NCBI RefSeq assembly: GCF_030272615.1
Contig: NC_081414.1
Coordinates: forward strand, 239,107,233 to 239,171,232
Length of the DNA: 64,000 nt
Direction: 5' to 3'
Source of the DNA: Cryptomeria japonica
Lineage: Eukaryota; Streptophyta; Pinopsida; Cupressales; Cupressaceae
Shown in pieces: positions 39,222-51,748 of the stretch. Each line of letters starts with the position of its first letter. Positions within the stretch are counted from its first letter, which is position 1. The notes under the pieces were generated by a model that did no database searches, was not told where the DNA came from, and was given only the letters and a program-made list of their open reading frames with translations. Made by a program: the position numbers and the translations under genes.

Positions 39222-39919
39222 TAATTATAAAATATGATTTATTTGTATAGATATTAAAGCATTTATTCCCACTATTTTATTATGAGATTTATTATTTATG
39301 AGAATTTGATTAATTGAGTTATTTTGGTGTGGATTAATAAATTACATAAAGCTTTATTTGTGTAGATATGTTTTAAGTGGGATGATATATATTATGCTTT
39401 GGATATATTATTTAATTGATTTTGATTGTTGGGGAGTTGGTTTTCATTTATGAGTTTAATCTTGGTTTATGCTTTAATTTTTAAGTTATTTTGTGGGCAT
39501 TGGTTGATTTTTCTCGTACACAATTTTGTGAGGGGATTTTACATTATTTGATGGAATGTTTTGGAGGGAGAGGGTTGCTCATTAATAGTGATTTTTTCCT
39601 GGAGTTTGAGAGGCTTTTGATTTTGGTGTGGAGAGAGGATTTTGTTGGAATTTGCTTCTAAATCTTTGTGCATTTAGTGAGAGATTCTTGTTGGAGTTTT
39701 ATTGAGATTGTTTAGGGAGGATTGTTGGTTGATTTGCTGCTACATTTTCTTGATTACTGGTTGGGAGGAGTGCTAGTTGTGCATGGATTGTTCTCGTGAT
39801 TCGATCTTTCTCTTCCTTCTTCATTTCTCGGTTTCTCTATAGGACCTGAGATAGGGTTGAAAGCTCAATTGTTGATTCTTGTTTTTTTTGTTTCTCATGC
39901 TTGGAAATGGAAAGGAATG

Positions 39920-41156
39920 TGTAGCATAGGAAATCGGAAATCATCAAAGCATATATGAAAACACTCATCTAGCTTAATCACGAAAGCTAAAATGCAATGA
40001 TCTATCCTAAACACACTCAATAAAGACATGAAAATGAAACATTCAAAACTAAAGACTATGCAAACCAAATGCAGATCTGAATGCTTCCTTCATGTGGCTC
40101 CATTGTCCTTCTTTCTTCTCCAAATAGCCTTTGTTTGTGGATCTCACCTTCAAGTGCACACACATGAGATGAAAGCAAATAGACAAGATAATGGCACAAG
40201 AGTACTCGAAGCGTGATTGATTAGAAATTCGATAATCTGATTATTCTCATTCTGATTAGGGGTTTGATTGAATAAATTCATCCAATTTATAGACAAATTG
40301 GAGAAATGATCAAATTAGCATGATTCAATTCAAATGGAAATTGCAAATCAATATGACAAATTATGACAAATTTGCACTTTCTATGCAAAATTGATTGATT
40401 GATAATTTATGACAAGATTATGACAAATTGCTATGCAAGGATTTATGACAAGATTTTGAAATAGAAATAGACCTTTAGGAGAAATTAGAAAATTAAGTTG
40501 GAAATAATGACTTGGAAATTAGGAAATTGATGAAAAAAAGGTAAATTAATTAATAATTTCTCATTCATTAATTAATTTACAAAAATAGGAGGAAATTAAT
40601 TAGCCAATTAAATAAACATTTAATTGTGACAAGAAGACTTAGGATAAATAAATAAATTATTTAACCTAGAGGGAAAATGCCAAACAAGATTAAATGAACA
40701 AATCATAAAACCTTGGAAGATGAATTAGAAATGCAAGGATGACAATTAGGTCTTGACAAAGGATAGTTGATATCGATTCGATCATGATTTTGAATTGATA
40801 AATGACCAATGTTGATAAATGATTTGATTGAGATTGGTTGACAAAAATCAATGACAAATTGACCAAATTGACATGATTGAAAAGGACAAGGATCGATGAC
40901 GAATCGATCGCAATATGACAAGATTGACAAGGACAAAGATCGACCAAAATCATGACTGAAGATTGTTGTCGACAAGACCAAATTTGAAAGCGAGACAAAT
41001 GAAGAATGTAGAAGAATGACTCGATGCTCGCAAATGATAAAGACCAAATGCGTAACATAGGAGAAATTGTTAATGCGATGCAAAAACCTAAAATGAGGCA
41101 ATGTGCAAATGTTAAAGTACGATTCCGCAAGCGTTGACCATTTTTAGGTGTCTACA
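39920..41156. mobile_element. Solo LTR with target duplication, nested in the Gypsy LTR
   Basis: 1237 bp bounded by the inverted ends TGTAG and CTACA and by the direct repeat GAATG at 39915-39919 and 41157-41161. It has no internal coding region and no partner LTR, as expected after LTR-LTR recombination. The right part is rich in GACAA words (ATGACAAATT, TTGACAAGG). Orientation is unclear; the minus strand begins TGTAGACACCTAAAA. Confidence 0.8.
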
Positions 41157-43429
41157 GAATGTATTTTATGTTTTGAGCTTGCTATATGAAATGTGAATCA
41201 ATTTTTGAATGTTAATCATTGAATTTGAATAAAAAGGCCTCTCTCTCTCTCTCATTCTTTCTCTCTCGTATTCTTTTGGAAAATGAATTACGATTTTGTG
41301 GCCATCTTGTTAAATAAAGTTGTAAATTGGATTTGGCATTGAAAAATGATGTATTTGATCTTCTTAGATGATGTCGATATTGGATTTTGTATTTTAAGGT
41401 TTGAGTTTTTGTGCCCTCTCCAAATGGAGTTTCTAAGGGGTTGTTTTCAGATTTCAGTGTGTTGTAACCCTTCGTATGAGCCTTGAGAACCAATTGGATG
41501 GCTTTTTGGAATGGAAATATACCCTTCTCAAATGGGTCTTTACTTGTTTCAAGTTTTAGGGCCTGTAGGTTGGCCAGTTTGGTCTCCGACTTGGCCCTTG
41601 TGTAACTGCGTTGGAAGCTGAGGTTTGTATGTTTTAGGCTTGTTTCCTCAATTCAGGTGTCTGAGTGGTTTCCAGAGGCTAGGTAAGGGGTCAATCTCTA
41701 TTGTATCTATGTTTAGGGATTAGTAAGGCCTGATTTGTGTTCATTTGTATCTGCATAAGTTTATCTTATGCTTGGTTGTATGTGTGTTCAGTTGTTTTCG
41801 CATTTGGAGTACCTTAGTTGATGTATCTGATTGGAAGGTTAGGAAAGCTTATATGTGAGATTATGATTTAGTTCATAGAATTGATTCATGTATGAATCCA
41901 TGTGAAAGATCTACTGAGATGATGTCTATCCTTCCTAAAATTGAAACTCTAGGTTAGTGGTGCCTAGATGCAACTTAAGGGGAGTGGCTCTCAAGGGGCT
42001 AGGGCCCTAAAGTGGTTAGCCAAGATAACCCATTGTGAGTTTCCTTAACAAGTGATAACCTAATTAAATAATTTGGGGTAAAACATTAATCAAGATAATT
42101 GTGTTTCCTCACCCATGGCCTTAGTGCTCGTACAAGCAAAGGATGAAAGCGAGAATGCCTATTTGCCTAGGGGATGTTTGGAGTTGGCACAATTGAACTT
42201 CCTTGTCCTCATGTAAATGATTGTTTGATTCCATATGAATAACCAAATGGAGGCTAGGGCCTAGAGAGGCTAGCTAGGATAACCCATGTTGGGGCTATAT
42301 GATAACACTCTTCCTTAATTGTATCTTAGGACCCTATCCTGTGTGATCATGTGAGAAGCCTTTGGTGAAACTTTATGATAAGTCCTATTTGTCTATGTGA
42401 ATCCTTGTGTCTCCTTGGATATTGGTTGTCAACCTAGTTTGCTTTTGTTGTGTGGTGCCTCGTGTCTGTTTCCAAAGCATGGTGGGGTGGACCTAAGGGT
42501 TCCACTGTTTCCTACCTCCATTAGGGACCGATGGTTATGTTCGTGCATTGGATGGATCGTTTATCTACTTTCTAGTTTTCTCTCAGTACTTGATGTAGAT
42601 GATTCAATGATGTATTAGGAGATGCTGTGTATTTTATTATCATTGATATTGTATCTTTGTAATTGTTTCATTATCATTGTAATTTGGACACTCCCTTGGG
42701 GAGATTGATGTAATATAATGTAATGTGTAGTAAATGAAAGAATGTAATTCTAGAATAGTATTTAATGGTGTGATGTTAGTATTGACCACCCTTATGTGAT
42801 GCAATGTATCATTATGTCTTGAGTAAAGGTTAACTTAGGAACACTTAGGTTGGTGTTTAAAATGAATCTTAAAGACAATTATTTATGTTCATGCAATTCA
42901 TAATGTTATGTTATTATGATGTTAGATTCTTTAATATCGTTTAGAGCGTTGCTTAGGTAGCGACGTTAGGGAACTTGCAAGAGGACATAGTTAGGAGAAT
43001 TATTATCTTCAGCATGTGCAAATGTTACATTTAATTTCATGATGAGTTTGTAATGTTATGTAATTTGCTTAAAAGAAAAATTTATTGCTATGTTTTAAAA
43101 TTGTTTAGTTAGCTATTGTCCTTTGGGGTTTTGACTAAGAAATAATAGACCTAGATATTTTGCTAGATTTAGATATAGGTTTTGACAAAACACTATTTGA
43201 CATAGATAACAATTTTCTTATGTGACCCAAGAGAAGATGGAACATGTGTTTGTTTGATTTTGAATGCAATATTTTTCTCCTTTTCACTTGCTTGCCATGT
43301 CAAAATGTTAAAGGAAGGTACATTCTACTTGATTTCTTCCTTGAGTACTAAGACATTGGGTACCTAATCTTGTAACCTATCTATCTCTCGGTGCCAAAAA
43401 TATATTGAACACAAACCTCCATAAAGGCA

Positions 43430-43960
43430 CGCTGAAATAACCTCCAAAACAAAAGTTTTAGAGAGATACAGTGGGAGACATCTATTAATCTAAAAGAATA
43501 TTATAATTATATTCAAACTATGGTCAAAATTGACTGTTTTATTTACTAACAACAAACTTGCTACAGTAAAGGTTAAATTCCATTTGGTAAGATAGGAATT
43601 GAAATTTTGCATTATTTGTATATCTAGTAAATATTAGTGAAGATTAAATTCCCGTATGCCACATCTAATATTTGTTTACAATCCTTAGTCACAACATTAA
43701 AACTCTTGAAGTTTTGTACTAATTTCACATAATTTTTTTATAATAGGAGATTCAATTCATTATGTCCAAAGACTTACTATTAATTATAATCATGTGACGA
43801 GCAACTTTTGTTTAGTTGATTTAATAATGTTGTTGGAGTGTTGTCAAAAACATCTATCTTTGTAAATGATGACTAGCAACTTTTGTTTAGTTGATTTAAT
43901 AATGTTGGAGTTTTGTCATAAACATCTGTGTTTGTAAATGATCTATTAATAAACGATGTG
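43430..43960 (+). repeat. Detached PPR-unit 3' flank
   Basis: Matches 47870-48240 (after PPR copy 3) and about 24100-24550 (after copy 1): CAGTGGGAGACATC, TATTTGTTTACAATCC, ATAATAGGAGATTCAATTCAT. It lies directly upstream of unit 3, so it is most simply the rest of unit 2's 3' flank, cut off by retroelement insertion at 36510-43430. At 43799-43930 a stretch of about 60-70 bp (GAGCAACTTTTGTTTAGTTG) is tandemly repeated. The sequence 43960-44500 has no supported gene. Confidence 0.8.
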
Positions 43961-44802
43961 ATTGAAATCATCCATCTTAATCAGAATTATGAATCGATTG
44001 ATAAAAACTAGAAAGTCTCTTGAAAAACAACAAAACTATCATAGAAGAACAAACATAACATCAACCCAAAAAAATTGAATCCAAACCTCACCAAACAACT
44101 CTAAAATAGAATTATAAACTAATCCATTTGATCATAAGAACCAATCTTAACCCCCAAAAAATACATGATCACAACTTCTGATTTTCTGTGAAATGTTAGA
44201 TATATTACCATAATTCCTTTAAAAAAAAATGTTGACAATGTAAAAACCAGACATGAGAACTATTAGTACAACTCTACCGAGTCTAAGAACAGCAGATACA
44301 ATTACACAGAGATATCAACGCAGAACACGGATAAAAGACTATTTGTGCTAAATTTTGAGATTCGACTCGGTTGGTATTACGTTCTTACGATGCAATTCTT
44401 CTTGTAACTTGATTGTCTGCTATCATTATGTTAGAGGGAGGTACAACACATTCTGCATTTTTTAATGGCATGTAGAGGTTTTTCTTCTTCCTTTTCCGGC
44501 CATGATGAATTATATTGTGTTGAGAATCATGGACGAGGACTATGGAGTTTTGGGAATACTGAAAACGTTATCAAACTGCTGTATGTATGGTGGGTATTTT
44601 CAACTGTTGGTGTTTGTTTGGCTTTGGAAATCTGATCTTGATGTTTTGGCACTCATTCGATGTTTTCCATTCATTCAAAATCTGTTCTCGAAAGGGCAGT
44701 AAAGAAATGTAAGTGAAAATGCTTACCACTGGCAATGCCATTACGGTAGACATAGACTGAATAACGCTGCACATTTTTCACACTCCGACTAAAATCATAA
44801 AT

Positions 44803-45001
44803 ATGCCATTGCCATCCACCATTGATACAAATCTCACAGCATTATGTGGAGGGGGGCAGTTAAAGGAGGAGTTGCACATTCTGCTTAGTACACACATTTC
44901 CCCTGAAGACTACATATTTTCAATTATTGAAAACCTGTATTACGCTTTGACAAGGGTTAAAGTTCCACTCTTTCATCGCTTACAGGCGATTTGCATTTGC
45001 T
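44803..45001 (+). pseudogene. Broken 5' end of PPR copy 3
   Basis: The ATG at 44803 opens MPLPSTIDTNLTALCGGGQLKEELHILLST, the fullest N-terminus of the three copies. A 5-bp loss near 44911 and an in-frame TGA at 44948-44950 (TCA in copy 1) separate it from the PPR motifs. The upstream part (44500-44802) is homologous to the 5' flanks of the other copies. Confidence 0.8.
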
Positions 45002-47110
45002 ATGCGAACGAGTTTTCATAATAAGCTTATTCACGTGTATGTTAAGTGCGGAAGCTTGGTAGATGCTCGTAAAGTGTTTGACTACATGAAAGATCAAGAC
45101 ATCGTCTCATGGAATACGATTATTGCAGCGTACAGAAGACATGGGAGTCCTCAAGAGGCCGTTACACTGTTTCACCGTATGCAACAAACAGGTCTTCAAC
45201 CCGATCAGTTTACGTTTGCCAGCGTACTCCCAGCCTGTGCTAAAATGGGAGATTTGGAACAGGGTATGGATATCCATAAAAGCATAAAGGACCGAGGAAT
45301 TTTGTCAGATGTTGTAGTTGCAACTGTCCTGTTAGACATGTATGCCAAATGTGGGAGAATAGACAAGGCGCGCGAACTGTTTGACAAAATGCCTCAACGA
45401 AATGTGATCTCATGGAATGCTATGATTGCAGGATATGCAAACTGTGGAAGTATAGAAAAGGCTCGTGAACTGTTTGAAAGAATGCCTCAAAGGGATGTGG
45501 TCTCATGGAATGCCATGATTGCAGGATATGCAAAATGTGGAAGCATAGACGTGGCACGTGAAGTGTTTGACAGAATGCCTCAAAAAAATGTCATCTCTTG
45601 GAATGCAATGATTTCAGGATATACACAAAATGAATTTCTTGAAAAGGCTATAGAAATATTTAAGCAAATGCAATTGACAGGAGTAAAGCCAGACTCCACA
45701 ACCTTCGCTAGCGTCCTCCCTGCCTGTGCCAAACTGGGAGATTTGGAACAAGGTATGGACATCCATCAGAGCATAAAGGATAAAGAAATTTTGTTAGATA
45801 TTGCAGTTGCAACTGCCCTGATAGACATGTATGCAAAATGTGGAAAACTAAACAAGGCACGTGAACTGTTTGACAGAATGCCTCAAAGAGATGTCATCTC
45901 ATGGATTGCAATGATTGTTGGGTATGCACAAAATGGGTTTGTTGAAAAAGCTTTAGAAACTTACAAGCAAATGCAATGGGCAGGTGTTAAACCAAATTCC
46001 GCAACCTTTGTCAGCATCCTGCCCGCCTTTGCCAAAGTGGGTGCTTTGGAACAGGGTATGGACATCCATCAAAGCATAATTGAAGGAGGGTTTTTGTCAG
46101 ATATCATAGTTGGAAACACTCTGGTAGATATGTATGCAAAATGTGGAAGCATAGATAAGGCTCGTGAACTGTTTGACAGACTGCCTCGAAGAGATGTCAT
46201 CTCATGGAATGCAATGATTGCAGGATATGTGCAAAATGGTTTTATTGAAAAGGCTCTTGAAACTTTCAAGCAAATGCAATTGGCAGGTGTAAAACCAAAC
46301 TCCACAACCTTTGCCAGCATCCTCACTGCCTGTGCCAAAATGGGAGCTTTAGAGCAGGGTATGGGCATCCATCACAGCATAGAGGATAGAGAAGTTTTGT
46401 CAGATATTGTAGTTGCAACTGCCCTGGTAGACATGTATGCAAAATGTGGAAGCATAGACAAGGCACGTGAACTGTTTGATAATATACCTCAGGGAAATGT
46501 GGTCTCCTGGACTGCAATGATTGGAGGATATGCACAAAATGGATTTGTTGAAAAGGCTTTAGAAACTTTCAAGCAAATGCAATTCACAGATGTAAAGCCA
46601 AATTCCCCAACCTTTACTTGTGTTCTATGTGCATGCAGCCATGCAGGTTTAGTGGATGAGGGCTGCAAATACTTTGATCACATGATTAACCCCTATTGCA
46701 TTACACCTACAATTGATCATTATGTGTGCATGATTGATCTTCTTTCCCGTGCTGGCTATCTTGAGGACACCCTAAACTTTATCATTAAGATGTCAGTTAA
46801 ACCTGTGGCGGATGTGTGGATGTGTTTCCTTGGTGCCTGTAGATCACATATGAATATAGGCTTAGGAGTATTTACAGCAGCACTGCTTTTTGATTTGGAT
46901 CCTAAAAATGAGGCAACTTATGTTCTTCTCTCAAACATCTATGCAGAAGTGGGCAGGTGGGGTGAGGTTCAAATGGTAAGGAGATTGATGAAAGATAGAG
47001 GAATTAAAAAGATCCCAGGATGTAGTTGGATTGAAGGCCAAAAAATGGTACATGCTTTTTGTGAGGAGACGGATCAGATCCACAGACACAGGAGATCTAC
47101 GCAAAGTTGA
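45002..47110 (+). CDS. PPR protein copy 3, PLS-E type without DYW domain
   Basis: 702 codons from ATG 45002, open throughout. This ATG corresponds to an internal Thr position in copy 2 (FATRT versus FAMRT), so it is a secondary start. Motifs: S and P (VKCGSLVDARKVFD, VSWNTIIAAY), an L motif, then two extra 31-residue S-like repeats ([42 protein letters not shown]) absent from copy 2, then S-P-L triplets and E1/E2 (GLVDEGCKYF to KKIPGCSWIE). Near 47060 a 2-bp loss shifts the frame. Soon after GLALV the sequence jumps to what is 3' flank in copy 2, so about 450 bp with the DYW domain are deleted. It could act only with a deaminase supplied by another protein, or it is an early-stage pseudogene. 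Confidence 0.7.
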   Translation: MRTSFHNKLIHVYVKCGSLVDARKVFDYMKDQDIVSWNTIIAAYRRHGSPQEAVTLFHRMQQTGLQPDQFTFASVLPACAKMGDLEQGMDIHKSIKDRGILSDVVVATVLLDMYAKCGRIDKARELFDKMPQRNVISWNAMIAGYANCGSIEKARELFERMPQRDVVSWNAMIAGYAKCGSIDVAREVFDRMPQKNVISWNAMISGYTQNEFLEKAIEIFKQMQLTGVKPDSTTFASVLPACAKLGDLEQGMDIHQSIKDKEILLDIAVATALIDMYAKCGKLNKARELFDRMPQRDVISWIAMIVGYAQNGFVEKALETYKQMQWAGVKPNSATFVSILPAFAKVGALEQGMDIHQSIIEGGFLSDIIVGNTLVDMYAKCGSIDKARELFDRLPRRDVISWNAMIAGYVQNGFIEKALETFKQMQLAGVKPNSTTFASILTACAKMGALEQGMGIHHSIEDREVLSDIVVATALVDMYAKCGSIDKARELFDNIPQGNVVSWTAMIGGYAQNGFVEKALETFKQMQFTDVKPNSPTFTCVLCACSHAGLVDEGCKYFDHMINPYCITPTIDHYVCMIDLLSRAGYLEDTLNFIIKMSVKPVADVWMCFLGACRSHMNIGLGVFTAALLFDLDPKNEATYVLLSNIYAEVGRWGEVQMVRRLMKDRGIKKIPGCSWIEGQKMVHAFCEETDQIHRHRRSTQS

Positions 47111-48240
47111 AGGGATTGGCTTTGGTGATTTTGTGTGTAAATCATCATCACTGTTTATATATACTATTGGAGTATCTGTGAAAGACCTAGTTTATGATGA
47201 TATGGATGTTTCATTGAGTTTTCCTATGAATTCTGCGTATGTATAGAATGAAAAGATGGAGGAGGCGAAGAAAGTGTAAAAACAAAAGGCAAAGAACACT
47301 ACAAGTAAATGGAAAGATGTTCCATCAGTAGAAAATGGTAGAGGAGGGTTCACAATTAGCCTTCCCATTTTATATTGTTCTTTTGTTTGGATTTAATCAT
47401 ATTATATATTGTCTATGTTAGAATAAGCATTTGAGATTAAATTATACTTTCAATTCAGTATGTAATATATTTGTGCGTTCATATATATTTTTTTAATTTA
47501 ATTTGATTTCAATTTGTTTGGTTTTAATTACAAATAAATTATTATAATTTATATATGAATTAGTTAAAAAAGATTACTATTGTATTTATGTTGTGATCAC
47601 TATTATTTATGGTACTTGCAGTTTTTTGCATAATGAGGTTTATAGATTGATGTTAGAAAAAACTGAATAACATTTGTATATTTAAAGATAAAATCACAGT
47701 TTACATTGCAGTGCAATCACATATTCATGGTATTACGAAATTGTGTGATGAGATTTATAATTTGTTATTAATGAGATGATTGGGAGGGAGCTCAGTAACA
47801 CGTTTTATAAGTGTTTGGAGTTACAACAAGTTAAAACAAGAGAACTCAAAAGAATTGGGTCTATGAGAATTTTAGAGAAACACAGTGAGAGATATCCATA
47901 AGATTAAAAAGAATATTATAGTTTTATTCACAATGTGGTCAAACTATACTTCAATAATGTGTAACAAACCTAATAAATTGTACGAAAAGTTCAATTCCAT
48001 TTTATTAAATTAGGAACCAAACAATTTTACATTCATTGTATGCCTAGCAAATGCTAGTGAAGCCTAAAATCTATATGCCTCATCTTATGTTTATTTACAA
48101 TCTTTAATCACAACTACATTCATAATCTTGAATTTTGATACTTATTTAATGCAATTTTTTTGTAAAATGAGAATCAATTCATAATGTTCAGACTTATAAG
48201 TCATGTGGTTGAAAAAAAAATTAGTTAATTTTAAAATGTT
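47111..48240 (+). repeat. 3' flank of PPR unit 3
   Basis: Homologous to the flanks of units 1 and 2 (see 23470-24560 and 43430-43960). No coding region. Confidence 0.75.
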
Positions 48241-50019
48241 AAAATTGAATTGCAAAACAAGGGCAAGTAATATAAATTTTGGAAAGAATCTAGAATGATA
48301 AAATTGTAATGAAATACTCTTTTAGTCCCATAAAAGTTAAATATAGATGAGGTCACAAGATACATCTAAAATTGAAAATGAAAAACATTTTGTAATGGTG
48401 CACAAGTGACCTTACAAAGGGAAGAACTATGTTCCCTTGAGAGCCAATTTCACAACTTACATTCAAATATCTCCAACTAGTGAAATTGGTGAAGATATCT
48501 AATTAGAGAAATGGTAAGAGCAAACGATAGGGAGTTTTCAATCTGAATCTAAGCATCTTGGTCGAGGACGCTAGCGTGATGTGTAGATGTTTGTACAACA
48601 CGTTGTAGTCTGATATGAATCATGAACAGAAAACTCTGAATATAGAGAAAACCCAATTCTATGTTTCAATTGACTTGCAAAACCTAGGAGTTAGAAACAT
48701 AATAGCAAATGTAGAGATAAACGAATAAAATAAATAACAAGATTTAAGGGATTGAATGAGAGGAACAAAATCAACAATACAAAAAACCTCCATGTGATTG
48801 AATGCCTTAAAGAAACCTACACACATACAGAAGAGGAAAAATGTTTGGTGCTATTTAGAGACTTGCCTCAATGAAGTCCCTGTTTTGGTGTTTCTACCTC
48901 CATGGTAGCTGAATAGATAGATAGATAAATATGTAAATAGAAAAGATAATGATTTGATAGATAAGGGATGTGATAAATCACAAGATGCTCAAAGACGTAA
49001 TAGAGATAGAAAGATATTACCAGCAAGGCTTGAGAAAGCCAAGAAAGATACAAAGAGATTATTGTGAGAGCTTGAGAGTGTTGTAGCAAGCTAGAGATTA
49101 CTATAGCAAGTGAGAGAGAAAGAGAAAGTTGTGCGGGCCAAGAGAACATGAGAGATTGCTTGAAGAACCCCCCATAGAGAGAACTTGAATGGAGAGAAAA
49201 GATAGATTTAAAATGAGAGAAGAGGACGGAAAAGAGGTTTGGCGAGTTTAGAAGATTCTGAGATGTTCCCATCGACCAAGATAGGTGACAAGTGTTGAAA
49301 TGTGCAAAATCGATATTTGAAGGTTAAGATGTCGTAGGACGAATGTGTGGTGCATAGACGTCTGTGCGGCATGCTGGTGTCTAGACGAATCACACTTAAA
49401 AATGATGAGTGGCAAGAGAAACCCGCGGCGAATGCAAAACAAAAGTTGAAGGATAGTTGTTGAAAAGGGTATCCTGAGCATCCTGAGAGGGAAAAAGGTT
49501 GATGCAAGGGTAGGAATGAGCCTCCTCAAATGCTATGGGAGTGGACACTAAAGTGGATACAAAATTGTAGGTGGAATTCCATAGGGGTATGCAATTTTCT
49601 ACTCTACACATTTGTGATAATAATATGAAACATTTGAGTGGAAGCAACTTTATTTTCACTAATAATAAAAATAATTATAATATAATCTCATATGGTAATG
49701 AAAAGGAATGGGATTAAGTGTTCAGTACTCTAAACATGCAAAGTAGGAATCATTTCCAATCCCATTAAATTCATTGGAGAATAATCAATTAGGACCAAAT
49801 TCAGTCCCTTAGGTGAGTTGGACACTTTGGTTGCTTGTTCTCTTTTGGAAGTGATATGATTAGATATGAAATGATGCAAGAACTAGGTAGAATACTAGGA
49901 AATTGACAAGAATCAACATAAATAGAAAGATACAAAATTGGAAATCAAAATGTAAGATCAAATTTGGAAATGAGATGCAAAAAGGAACTTGTCATTGAAA
50001 TTTGGGTTTGAAATTGTTG
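48241..50019. other. Unassigned stretch
   Basis: No supported gene. Open frames on the minus strand at 48868-49659 lack domains and come from AG-rich plus-strand sequence (GAGAGAAAGAGAAAG near 49110). Possible LTR or leader sequence of an unknown element. Confidence 0.35.
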
Positions 50020-50159
50020 GTCTAAGGAGTGAGGCACCTTAGACTTGGAGGTGTCTTTGTAAGCTTTAATGTTTGATTCTAAATTAGGATGCTCTATAGA
50101 CTGTTCACCTGAAACTTTAGCAAAAAAAGTGTTAGACTATGGAGTGACGCTCCATAGAC
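50020..50159. repeat. Two 25-bp palindromes
   Basis: Units 50020-50044 and 50135-50159. Each has 10-nt arms around a 5-nt loop (TGAGG, TGACG). Left arms GTCTAAGGAG and GACTATGGAG; right arms CACCTTAGAC and CTCCATAGAC. The middle A:T pair is swapped to T:A between units. Same arm-5-arm design as the cluster at 13751-14503, but a different sequence. Confidence 0.75.
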
Positions 50160-50540
50160 CAGGGCTTTTCACTTATTCAAAATCTAAAATTGTGTATCTT
50201 AGTTTCTCTCTACAAATCTGTAACTCTTTGTTATCAGATTTGTAACTTGCACACAAAAATGAGGGGAAAAGTATTGTGGTGTATAGGGGCTTGCCTAAGT
50301 CAACTATGGGTAGGAATTAACCCCCACTACAATAATGATTATTAAAAAAGAGAGCTTACTCTTGTAGGGTAGAGGCTAAATTTGAAGTAAAATGATGAAT
50401 TGAAATGATATTACCTCAAGATTGATAATGGTGGTGGTGTAGTTCTCTTTAAATAAAGATCTTCAAGGGTTGATGCAATAATATGAGATGACATGACAAG
50501 ATCAATCATGAAAACACACTTGCATGCAGGTTGTTGTAGC

Positions 50541-51493
50541 TGTTGGAATCCAATAACACTGAGAGGGGGGGTGAATCAGTGTTATACCAGAGAGTTCAAT
50601 TTTAGCCTTATTAAAACATGCATACACTAAACGGTATACCGGTACATACATAATTGAAAGAAGTAAAACAACCAATAAGCCGATCATAAAAATGAGAACC
50701 ATAACACACAAAATTATATGTGGAAAACCTCAAAGAGGAAAAACCACTGTGGGATTTGTGACCCACAATATCAATCCACTGGCCATATGAAGAGATTACA
50801 AAATATAAGGGGCCTACACTTGCAAGAAGGCTTACATCCTAGAAGTGTGTAAGCTCCTCAATCACAAAAGGAGCCTCATTGACTATATATAAATCCAGAC
50901 TACAATCCGGAGAAGTGTGTGAACTGCTAAGATAGCATCTCCTATGCCAGAATACAGTTCCGGTTAAGCTCTGTATGTTCCGGTCTGAAACCCTAAACCC
51001 TTTACCAGAATAACCCTTACAAAAATATCCTCACATACATAATCTCTCTGATATATTTCACATTATATCACATCCACGAATCCATCACCATGTCGATTAC
51101 CATGATTATTTCAAAATGATCTATTCCAACTGACCTATATACCCTCTACAACTTATCATGCCTTATGTCGTCTTACAAAGATAATTACAATATCAAATTA
51201 CATGTTGGCTAGATAACATAAATATACATGAATATCAAAAACAATTGCCGATGTTGGATCCAAGAGATGTCAGCCTCCAATACCGATAACCTTATTCTAA
51301 ACCATGTCGGCCTGCATTGCCGATAACCAAAGAAATCCTTCTATCCTACCGGTGTCGGTGTCGGTGTCGGTGTAGTGTCTGTGAAGTGCCTGTTGGTACA
51401 CAACTGAACCAAAACATGAAACCGAAACAAAATACCATGTTGCCATCAATGACAACATAGTGAAACCAACCAATTGAGTGTCAATTGCCAACA
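50541..51493 (-). repeat. LTR (3' in element orientation)
   Basis: 953 bp, plus strand TGTTGGAATCC to GCCAACA. It pairs with 56484-57415. It contains a GGTGTC repeat near 51354-51372 that is missing from the other LTR. Confidence 0.93.
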
Positions 51494-51748
51494 ATTCCCC
51501 CCTTTGGCATTGATGGCAAAACTCATATGAAAATTGGTCATGGTTTCATTTGGCGGTTTCATCCTGCCTGCTCCCCCTGAGCTGAATATTAAAAAATACT
51601 CCATACTCCATGTCTCCCCCTAATGTATAAATCTCCTTCTATTCTTTTTCACATCTATATCACTCCCCCTTTGACATCAATGCCATCAAAAAATCTAAAA
51701 AGAATGTCAAAGATCCAAAAACTATACAATGAATATCCCAAAAATATC

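Larger units (their letters stand above)
38483..43050 (+). repeat. Very long Gypsy 3' LTR (right end uncertain)
   Basis: Begins TGTAATACCTC after the polypurine tract. No gene-like frame follows for more than 4 kb. It contains (GT)n at 38784-38821, (TTA)n at 39154-39221, an internal imperfect repeat of about 40 bp at 41998-42037 and 42251-42290 (GCTAGGGCC, AGCCAAGATAACCCAT), and an inserted solo LTR (39920-41156). The right end was not found; unrelated PPR-flank sequence begins by 43430, so the LTR ends before that. No 5' LTR is seen upstream of 36955. Confidence 0.5.

Noticed and set aside
40690-41130. Overlapping minus-strand open frames of 132 and 146 codons
   Set aside because: Low-complexity GACAA-rich sequence inside the solo LTR; no domain.
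48868-49272. 134-codon minus-strand frame with hydrophobic residues
   Set aside because: Arises from AG-rich plus-strand sequence; no start context, domain or homologous copy.
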